This document shows positions 15,701 to 23,000 of a stretch of DNA of 42,639 nucleotides, in pieces. The first letter of the stretch is position 1. Each line of letters starts with the position of its first letter. Source of the DNA: Desulfuromonas sp. (GTDB lineage: Bacteria; Desulfobacterota; Desulfuromonadia; Desulfuromonadales; BM103). The stretch lies in assembly GCA_012026975.1 (NCBI GenBank), contig VEPG01000055.1, positions 1 through 42,639 on the forward strand, read 5' to 3'. The position numbers and the translations under genes were made by a program. Below the pieces are notes generated by a model. The model was not told the DNA's origin. It did not search any database and saw only the letters and a list, made by a program, of their open reading frames with translations.

Positions 15701-18001
15701 GACAACAACACACTGACAGCACCCCTGACCCTGCCGGTGGCCGACGCCGACAACGGGCATATTGCCACCTGTATCCTCGGCCCGGCAGTGGCGGCCACCG
15801 GTTCGCACCCGAACACGGCAACTGCCTCGGGAACCTATGGCGCCACAACCGTCACCGGCAGCTCTACCGCCACCTACGCGACCTCGGCACTGACTCTGGC
15901 CAAGAACGCTGACAAAAGCTATTTCCTGGCGGCAGGGGAGACGATCAACTACAGCTACGTCGTCAGCAACACCGGCTCGGCGATCCTGACCGGACCGCTC
16001 ACGGTGTCGGTCACCGACAATCTGATCAGCGCTGTGATCTGCCCGGCCATTACCACAGTCGGCAACAACAATATCGACTTTGACCCGGGCGAGAGTATCA
16101 CTTGCACGGCGTCCTACACCGTCAGTGCCTCGGATGTCTCCGACAGACAGGTCCTCAACGTGGCCCGAGCCATGGTCAGCGGCGTGAGCATCGGCAACGT
16201 CTACACACCGCAAGTCACCAGGCTGGTGCCACTCGGCCCCGACCTGAGCGTGACCAAGACCAACAGTGTCGGCGGCACTGCCGCGACCAACACCCCGTTC
16301 ACCTGGACCCTGACGGTCAGCAATGCAGCCACCGCCGGGCCGACGGCCTTCACCAACGGCCAGACGCTCCTGACCGACCACCTGCCGACCGGCGGGGCGA
16401 CCTACAGCGTGCCGGCCGTGGCCACCAACATCGGAGGGACTGCCGGCATCATCAGCTGTGCCATCGACAACGGGACCAAGGTCCTGACCTGCACGGCCAA
16501 CGGGCCGGTGACAATCCCCACGGGCGGGGGGTTCAGTATCGCCGTCACCACGACGCCTACAACCGCCGGCTCATTGGTCAACCCGGTCACCCCGGGCGGC
16601 ATCTGCAGGGTCGACCCGGGCACCATCGTGACCGAGATTGACGAAACCAACAACAACTGTGCAGACACGGTGACGGTCACAACCCCCGCAGTGACTTTGG
16701 CCAAGTCGGCGAACAAGCCGTATTTCGTAGCCGCCGGCGAAACACTCACCTACACCTACAAGGTCAGGAATACGGGGGCCACACCCATCACCGGCCCGGT
16801 CACCGTTGCCGACAACAAAACGGCGGTCACCTGCCCCGCGGTCAGCACGGTCGGGGATCTTGACGCCGACCTCGACCCCGGTGAAGAGCTGACCTGTACG
16901 TCGACCGCCCCCTATACGATTCTGGCCGCCGACGTCACCGCCCGTCAGGTGACGAACACCGCCACCGCCACGCTGGCCAACGCCGGTTTGCCCGTCAGTT
17001 CGCCGCAGGTCACCCTGACCGTGCCGATCGGTCCGGATCTGAGCGTGGTCAAGACCCATCCCGTCGCGACACCGATTCCCGGCGTCCCCTTCGACTGGAC
17101 GCTGACCGTCACCAACGCGGCGATCGCCGGCTATGCGGCCATCTTTGACGGCACGCTCATTGCCCAGACCCTGCTGACCGACAACCTGCCGGCCGGCCAG
17201 ACCTACAGCGTGCCGGCCACCGCCACCAACACCGGCGGGACGACCGGGACCATCGACTGCGCCGTTGCCGCCGACACCCTGACCTGTTCGACAAGCGGCG
17301 TGGTATCGATCCCTCCGGGTGGGGGCTTCACCATCGCCGTCGCGGTCACCGCCGCATCGGGCGGGACCCTGACCAACCCGTCGGGCGGCGGCATTTGTCG
17401 GATTGATCCGACCGGCACCGTTCCCGGCCCAGGAAACGGCCTCGTCCTCGAAACGAATGAAGCTAACAACAACTGCTCCGACTCAGTGCTGGTCGGCATG
17501 CCGAGCATCACCATGCTCAAGACGGTGCAGCCTATCGAAGATCCGGTCAATGGCACCACCAACCCGAAGGCGATCCCGGGGGCGCTGATGCAGTATACCT
17601 TCGCGATCACCAACTTCGGCTACGGGCCAACGGATGCGGGAACCCTGGAAATCGTCGACACGATCCCTGCCAACCTGGAGATGTACGTTAATGACATCAA
17701 TGGTGTCGGCTCCGGGCCGGTGCGGTTCATCGACGGTGCCAATACCGCCACCACCGCACCCAGCGGCTTGGGTTACAGCTTTGCCGGTCTTGGCGACAGT
17801 GGCGACAAGCTGACGTTCTCCAGCGACGGAACGACCTTCAACTACACACCGACGGCCGACGGCAATGGCTGTGATCCGGCGGTCAAAAAATTCAAGGTTT
17901 CCTTCGACAACAAAACCGTTCTTCCTTACGACATCTTCGCCGGCACGGACGGCACCCATAACCCGACCTTTACCCTGCTGTTCCGGGCAAGGATCAAGTA
18001 A
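12749..18001 (+). CDS. Giant secreted DUF11-repeat surface protein
   Basis: This protein of about 1750 aa is the first gene behind the riboswitch. The start is one of two adjacent ATGs (12749, 12752) following GGAGGG; the frame further upstream runs into the leader. The signal peptide contains FSRRALLAG, then a hydrophobic stretch and AFA; the SRR motif allows Tat export but is not decisive. Residues about 40-320 are unrecognised. Nine beta-sandwich repeats of the DUF11/conserved-repeat type follow, each opening with a strand such as TIAKNFAPDP, AIALLKQV, LTLAKNADKSYF, DLSVTKTN or SITMLKTV; a concanavalin-like segment (IYLTFWAQRTN to IDDVSFDGC) interrupts them after the first. Paired Cys residues in many repeats suggest disulfides. 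The chain ends in the strand FTLLFRARIK. No LPXTG or PEP-CTERM anchor is seen. Probably an extracellular fibre or S-layer-like component; function unknown. Confidence 0.85.
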   Translation: MMCWGKTFSRFSRRALLAGISLLGVALYSPIGAFAAITVEPSTWNIIGLDSNTPAFGPYRFPVGAKVCSTTAVTDVPVSFNWDTGGTDNGTYLYLRPGSNSSLTIPSIAAGSCADAFFEVEVNSSPLAYNQTRRFHITANGVSTPTPRELKVERLVSQGRNAITDIQFGTSLSSLTSVPNGGSMDLVVGNTYYIKMVGYTATQGYEQLESFINFPNTIFQILSVNTTYSADTSAIVSSPSDKLYADGCGWDNDPVSPSYLSCYSDGKAGGSVAVTYQVKILNVSSSRETLNSLIHDFSGSSFHYNSDFSTTARFANIVDPTTVTINKNFAPDPNNVGGVSSLTFTLSNPNPGALGNISFTDIFPSLSSIPAAPGNMSLANTVTTNTCGGTLTDSGGSSLNAGDDGIRLTGATIPANGSCSVVVNVTTSSTGTYSNISQHVFVGTIDTGKFAADSLTVNTDPPPGAGVCGMVMASWGFPTGFTPSSPAPSVNNITTATAAPGAGLTAVASTTNHSGLSSSSWSSNGSVATGTSLATTNNDYFQFALNTTGYTKIYLTFWAQRTNSGPQGLAVYYGNSPDRPEGGTQLSSSTLTSTSLAAKDTWYQFGASPNLLEIPVTSNLTYVRIYAYNAGNSNPSSDIFIDDVSFDGCRLPTMPTIAKEFLPATIASGATSTLTFTLTNPNPVALTGASFSDALPAGMSVANPPNASTTCGGTPTWTSASGATNLTFGTPAGGIIPASGSCTVQVDVIAPTGTYSNTSGFLSTTEGGTNKNSIATATLPALTRPTIAKNFAPDPIFINNTSTLTFLVTNPNQNDALSGVAFTDTFPIAPGSMIVAPTPNATTSGCGTPTFAPAAGAGSISFSNGTIAAGGTCTVTVDVTAPVAGTYANTSGAVSHTLNGSWSGGSASDSLTVETPNPAIALLKQVASTNSGPWSSYLAVTAGGSVYYRFTVENLGDVPLSPFSVSDPGLPAPLSLASCTWKDGDNNTLTAPLTLPVADADNGHIATCILGPAVAATGSHPNTATASGTYGATTVTGSSTATYATSALTLAKNADKSYFLAAGETINYSYVVSNTGSAILTGPLTVSVTDNLISAVICPAITTVGNNNIDFDPGESITCTASYTVSASDVSDRQVLNVARAMVSGVSIGNVYTPQVTRLVPLGPDLSVTKTNSVGGTAATNTPFTWTLTVSNAATAGPTAFTNGQTLLTDHLPTGGATYSVPAVATNIGGTAGIISCAIDNGTKVLTCTANGPVTIPTGGGFSIAVTTTPTTAGSLVNPVTPGGICRVDPGTIVTEIDETNNNCADTVTVTTPAVTLAKSANKPYFVAAGETLTYTYKVRNTGATPITGPVTVADNKTAVTCPAVSTVGDLDADLDPGEELTCTSTAPYTILAADVTARQVTNTATATLANAGLPVSSPQVTLTVPIGPDLSVVKTHPVATPIPGVPFDWTLTVTNAAIAGYAAIFDGTLIAQTLLTDNLPAGQTYSVPATATNTGGTTGTIDCAVAADTLTCSTSGVVSIPPGGGFTIAVAVTAASGGTLTNPSGGGICRIDPTGTVPGPGNGLVLETNEANNNCSDSVLVGMPSITMLKTVQPIEDPVNGTTNPKAIPGALMQYTFAITNFGYGPTDAGTLEIVDTIPANLEMYVNDINGVGSGPVRFIDGANTATTAPSGLGYSFAGLGDSGDKLTFSSDGTTFNYTPTADGNGCDPAVKKFKVSFDNKTVLPYDIFAGTDGTHNPTFTLLFRARIK

Positions 18002-18036
18002 GCGGCGCCGAAGCAGCGCCAGAAGAGGAGCAACCG

Positions 18037-18528
18037 ATGATGAATGTCCGTCAACTGACCAAAGTTTTGACCTTCCTGCTGCTGGCCCTCCCGGTCACCG
18101 CCCTTGCGGCAAACGACATTCGCTTCACCTCCACTGCCGAAATCGAGGTGCAGCAGGTCAACATCAAGGGGGAGAAGGTGGTGGTACGCCAGCCGGCCAC
18201 CCTGCTGCAACCGGGCCAGATCGCCATTTACACCAACAGCTTCACCAACGTCGGCCAACAGCCGGCTTCCAACGTGGTGATCAACAATCCGGTGCCGGCC
18301 AATACCGAATACCTCGGTGGCAGCGCGACGGAGACCGGCTTTGACGTGGTCTTCTCGACCGACAAGGGGAAGAGTTTCGGCAAGCCGACCGAATTGACCG
18401 TTCCGGACGGCAAGGGAGGAAAGCGCCCGGCCGAGCCGAAGGAATACACCAACATCCGCTGGACGATGCAGGCCCTCCTCAAGCCCGGAGCGACCGGCGT
18501 CGTGGAATTCCGCGTCCGCGTCAAGTAG
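18037..18528 (+). CDS. Small secreted single-domain DUF11-like protein
   Basis: This 163-aa protein starts at 18037 with GAGGAG about 8 bases upstream and has a clear Sec signal peptide (LTFLLLALPVTALAA). The mature part is one DUF11-like beta-sandwich: ATLLQPGQIAIYTNSFTNVGQQPASNVVINNPVPANTEYLGGS corresponds to the ordinary opening strands of such repeats, and the chain ends in GVVEFRVRVK, like the terminal strands of its neighbours. It lies 35 bases after the giant DUF11 gene and is surely in the same operon. It may be a minor subunit, cap or chaperone of the larger proteins; this is inference. Confidence 0.8.
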   Translation: MMNVRQLTKVLTFLLLALPVTALAANDIRFTSTAEIEVQQVNIKGEKVVVRQPATLLQPGQIAIYTNSFTNVGQQPASNVVINNPVPANTEYLGGSATETGFDVVFSTDKGKSFGKPTELTVPDGKGGKRPAEPKEYTNIRWTMQALLKPGATGVVEFRVRVK

Positions 18529-18579
18529 ACGCAGGCGCCAACGATTGACAAGGGATCACTGACCGAAAGGATTTGCACC

Positions 18580-18681
18580 ATGGGAAAACAACAGCTGCGC
18601 GGCCTGCCGCCGCCTCGACCACCCAATTTCGATCGCGCACAGCGCAAGGAGTCTGCCTATGACGATGAACGACCACCGTAA
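18580..18681 (+). CDS. Possible 33-aa proline-rich ORF
   Basis: ATG at 18580 is preceded by GAAAGG at 9 bases and opens a 33-codon frame (MGKQQLRGLPPPRPPNFDRA..., ending ERPP). It is hydrophilic, basic and proline-rich, with no signal peptide. It lies in the 225-base gap between two secreted-protein genes and overlaps a second tiny ORF by 23 bases in another frame. At this length coding cannot be shown from sequence alone. Confidence 0.3.
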   Translation: MGKQQLRGLPPPRPPNFDRAQRKESAYDDERPP

Positions 18682-18757
18682 CCGTGACAGACCCGAAACA
18701 GAAATGAGCATTTCGCTTTATACAAACGCAAGCAACAACAAAGGAGAAGCCACATGA
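18659..18757 (+). CDS. Possible 32-aa leader ORF overlapping the next gene start
   Basis: ATG at 18659 has an ideal AAGGAG (18646-18651) 7 bases upstream. The 32-codon frame (MTMNDHRNRDRPETE..., hydrophilic) ends in a TGA that overlaps the ATG of the next gene (ATGA at 18754-18757). That arrangement is typical of translational coupling, but the downstream gene also has its own AAAGGAG site. It could be a real small protein, a coupling peptide or chance. Confidence 0.35.
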   Translation: MTMNDHRNRDRPETEMSISLYTNASNNKGEAT

Positions 18758-19992
18758 ACAGTTACAGGAAGTACGGCATAGCGCTCCTCGCCGGAGCGAT
18801 GCTACTCGCCGGGTGGGCCGGCAACGCCATGGCGTGGACCAACGCCTGCGAGGTGATCAGCAACCAGGCCAGTCTGACCTACTACGTTGGCGGCACACTT
18901 CAACCCCAGGTTGATTCAACTGACGATCCTGCCGAAGGCGACGTAGACCAACTCACCGAATTTGCCGTCGGAACCAGAGTTGACCTGACAGTTGGTGTCA
19001 ATCCTCCCGTCAACGCCACAGGTCTTGGTAACGACGGCGCCGGCAACGCCGGTGCGGACGTTGCCAACAACGTTATGACCTTCAGCATCACCAACACCGG
19101 CAACGACGAGCAGCGCTACAGCCTGCGACTGTTGGCTGCAGCTGTCGGCGAGGATGGTGGAACCGCGTACACCGACGAGTTCGACATGACAACAGTACGC
19201 GTCTATACCGACAACGACAACGACATTGAGAACGGCTACCTCTTGCAAATCAGCGCCGACGCCCTCACCGACGGCTCTCATCTCGGCTATACGCCGACCG
19301 TCAACGGCAACAACGGCGTCATCTATGTGCACGTGGTTGGTAACGTTCCGGCCGGGCGGGTAAATGGGGACAACGCCCTCTACGCCCTACAGGCAGTTAC
19401 CCATCAGGTGGCGCCACTCACGGGTGATGATGGTTCCGGCAACCCCGTTGCCGGAGGCGAGTCAACGGAGAACGCAGCCGTTACCACCAATGGCTGCGGG
19501 AACGTCATCGTCCTGGCCGACAATGATGGTGATGCCGGCAACACCTTCTCCAAGTCCAGTGGTGGCGATTTGGGCGATGCCGCCCGCAACGGTGACGGCT
19601 ACGCTGTCGGCGTCTATATCGTCAACTCTGCAGCGATCTCCATGACCAAAAGGTATTCCGTTGTCGACGATTATTTCGGCGGCACGAAAGCAATCCCAGG
19701 CGCCCGCGTTCGTTACACCATGCACATCACCAACGGCACCGCCACTCCGGCAACCTCGCTGGAAATGGTCGACCAGATCCCGAACTTCACCGACTTCTTT
19801 GTCGGCTCGATCAGTGCCCCCGGCGGGGCAACCATCGAGTACAGCTACGACAATGGCGTGACTTATGAGGCCACCGCGCCGACGGCTGGTGGAAACGGGG
19901 CTGACCCCACTGTCGACTTTATCAAGGTCAGCACCTTTGACCTCAATGGGAACAGTTCCGTCGACGTCTCCTTCGACGTGCTGATCGAGTAG
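18754..19992 (+). CDS. Secreted DUF11-like protein with aspartate-rich loops
   Basis: This 412-aa protein has AAAGGAG about 7 bases before the ATG and a signal peptide ending GNAMA. The N-terminal region (CEVISNQASLTYYVGGTLQPQVDS) resembles the N-terminus of the large barrel protein (GTLINNQAMIGYVVQGVTQPPV), a pattern common at the start of DUF11 proteins. The middle has many Asp/Asn/Gly loops (YTDNDNDIENG, LADNDGDAGN, LTGDDGSGN) that probably bind calcium. The C-terminal domain (ISMTKRYSVVDDYFGGTKAIPGARVRYTMHITN) closely parallels the last domain of the giant protein (ITMLKTVQP...NPKAIPGALMQYTFAITN) and ends in VDVSFDVLIE. Probably a second extracellular subunit of the same structure. Confidence 0.82.
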   Translation: MNSYRKYGIALLAGAMLLAGWAGNAMAWTNACEVISNQASLTYYVGGTLQPQVDSTDDPAEGDVDQLTEFAVGTRVDLTVGVNPPVNATGLGNDGAGNAGADVANNVMTFSITNTGNDEQRYSLRLLAAAVGEDGGTAYTDEFDMTTVRVYTDNDNDIENGYLLQISADALTDGSHLGYTPTVNGNNGVIYVHVVGNVPAGRVNGDNALYALQAVTHQVAPLTGDDGSGNPVAGGESTENAAVTTNGCGNVIVLADNDGDAGNTFSKSSGGDLGDAARNGDGYAVGVYIVNSAAISMTKRYSVVDDYFGGTKAIPGARVRYTMHITNGTATPATSLEMVDQIPNFTDFFVGSISAPGGATIEYSYDNGVTYEATAPTAGGNGADPTVDFIKVSTFDLNGNSSVDVSFDVLIE

Positions 19993-20006
19993 TCAAAATT
20001 CCTTTC

Positions 20007-23000
20007 ATGGTGCTTCGCCTGACACAGCATTTTCCCCGGATGACCGGGTCCCTTGGCCGACGCCTGCTGGCAGCGGTTGATGGCTTCGTGCGTCCGGGAA
20101 CGTGCCAGACGGACCACCTTCTTCAGCCCGGCCGGTCGGCCGGTCGCGCAAGCGGCCGGTCGGCCCGCCGGCCCGAGTTCATGGAAACGTTCCGTGACCT
20201 CGGGCGGACGCTCGGGCTCGCCCTTACCCTTCTTCCGTCACTGGCCGGCCTGGCAAGCATTGCTCTTGCCGCCACTCCCCCCGGGACTCTGATCAACAAC
20301 CAGGCCATGATCGGCTATGTCGTCCAGGGGGTAACACAGCCACCGGTCACCACCAACACCGTCACCCTCAACGTCCGCAGCCCGGCGACGATCGAGTTCC
20401 TGACCTATGCCCCGATTCGAGCCGACAAGGAAGCCGTGACGGTTCCCGTGACCGAGTATCGGACCGGTAGCACATTCAACCCGATCCCGGCGCCGCCGGA
20501 AACCGCCGTGCAACCTGTGCCGCTGGTTCCGGTGGATTACTACCACGCCGGAAATCCGATTTATATCCGCTTGACCGACCTGGACCAGAACAGCAGCCCG
20601 GCAACGCAGCAGACGGTACTGGCCACCATCAGGAGCCTGAAGGCCGACGGCACGGTGATCGACACGGAAGTGCTGCGTCTGACCGAGAATGCGCTGAGCA
20701 GCGGTACGTTTACCGGCTATCTTCTTTCGGCCAACGCCGGCGCCGCGACCGCCGACGGAATACTCCTGCTCGAACCGAACTGCCACATCGAGGCAACCTA
20801 CGTCGACGCCTTCGACGGAACCGACAACCAGGCTTACGATGATGCCCTGGTCGACCCCTATGGTTATCTGTTCGACAGCGCCACCGGCGCGCCGGTAAAG
20901 GCAAAAGTCACCCTGATCGACCTGGCCACCGGTCTGCCGGCCACCACCATCCAGGGGGACAACGGCGCCCCCAACTTCCCGGCCAGCATAATTACCGGCG
21001 AGTCCTTCATTTTTGGCGGGCTTCCCTACGACAATCCCGAAGGAGCTTTCCGCTTCCCGCTGGTCCCCGCGGGCAGGTACCAGCTGGTGATCACCGAGGC
21101 GGATGGCTACACCGTGCCATCATCCACGAGTGAAGCCCAACTGCAAAACCGCTCATGGTGGGGCGCTTCTGGCTACATTACCGGAACAGGCTGGGAAAAC
21201 GGCCGCTGGACCGGCAACTTCGAAGTCAATCCCGGGCCGGCGATCCGCCTCGACGTGCCGCTGGATCCATTGAACAGCTACCTGTGGCTGCAGAAGGACG
21301 TCAGCCGGGATGTGGCCGCGACCGGTGACTTTCTGAAGTACACACTGAAGCTGGAAAACGGCAATGCATCGGCGGCGGCAACGGGAGTGGCGCTCTCCGC
21401 CCGCCTCCCGCTGGGGTTCCGCTACCAGAAGGGCTCGGCCCGCATTGCCGGCAGCAAGGTGGCCGACCCGGCCATCGGTTCCGATGGCCGAGTTCTCACC
21501 TTCAGTCTCGGCAATGTGCCCCCGGCCAGCAGCATCGAAGCCACCTACGTCGTCGAAGTCGCTGCCGGGGCCAAGGCGGGCAAGGCCGTCAACAGCGCGC
21601 GGGCGACCGACGCCAACGGCATCTCCTCGAATACGGCAAACGAGACCGTCACCGTGCGCGACGAGTTCTTCCGGAACGCGGCGATTCTGGTCGGGCGTGT
21701 TCTCGAAGGCGCCTGCGGCACCGAAGACACCGGAATGCAGGGCGTTCCAGGCGTTCGTGTCTATCTCGAGGACGGCAGTTTTGTTGTGACGGACAAGGAT
21801 GGCAAGTACCATTTCGAAGGGGTCACGCCGGGGTTGCATGTTGTCCAGGTCGACATGCTCACCCTGCCGACCGGCTACGAAATGATCCCCTGCGAGCAGA
21901 GCAGCCAGTTCGCCGGACGGACCTTCTCCCAGTTCGTCGATCTCAAGGGCGGCACCCTCTGGCGGCTCAACTTCTACACCGCGCCGAAGCCGCCGCCGGT
22001 CGGCACGGCCGGACTGGCGCTGACGACGAAGCTCGACGGGCGCCAGGCTACCCTGACCGTGGATCTGTCGGCGGTTAACGTCCCGATCGGCAACCTGCGC
22101 GCCACCGTCATGCTCCCGGTCGGAGCCCGCTACCTCTCCGGCACGGCGGCCCGCGACGGGGAAGCCATCGACGACCCGCAGACTTTCGATGAGACCGTTA
22201 TCTTCCGTTTCCCGGCGCTCGAGGCCGACCGGCACAGCGTGATCACCTTCAGGGTCGATCTGACCGGGACGAAAGAGTTGGGAGAAATGCTGGCCAAGGC
22301 GCTGCTGACCTTCGATGCTCCGGCGGCGAAGAACCAGCGCACGCCGCTGGCCGAGGTGCGCTTCCAGGGAATCAGCCAGGAGTCGACCACCAGTGAGGAG
22401 ATCCGCCTCTTCCCGCGCTTCCCGAGTTTCGTCGCCGAACTGCAGGAGACCGACCTGGCGATGCTCGATCAGCTTGTCGGGCAATTGAAAGCCAAACGCA
22501 TCGCCCGTATCGACCTGGTCGGCCACGCCGATCTTCAGGAGATCGCCCCGCGCAGCCAGCACATCTTTGCCGACAATCAGGCCCTGTCGGTGGCCCGGGC
22601 CCGGAGCGTGGCCGACTTCCTCAAGGCACGGCTGGCTATTCCGGATGAGGCCATCAGCGTGCGCGGGATGGGCGACACCCTCCCCTTGGTCGACAACGCC
22701 ACCGAGGCCGGCCGCGCCCAGAATCGCCGCGTCGAACTCTTCGTGGTCAGCGAAAAGGTTGATCACAGAGAAGAGCTGATCGTGACCCAGCCATCCAGCC
22801 CGGAACAGGTCACCGCTACCTCTGGCATCACGCCGCAGGGGATCCCGGCACCGGTCCGCAAGAGCTTGCCGCCACCCGCGGCCACGCCACCGAAGCTCGA
22901 CCAGGAACTGCTGTCCACGGTCAAGCGCGAGCGGAGCATCGTCTGGCCGGCAGAGGGCTTCGTACCGGAAATCCCCAATATCGAGGTCATGGTCGAATTC

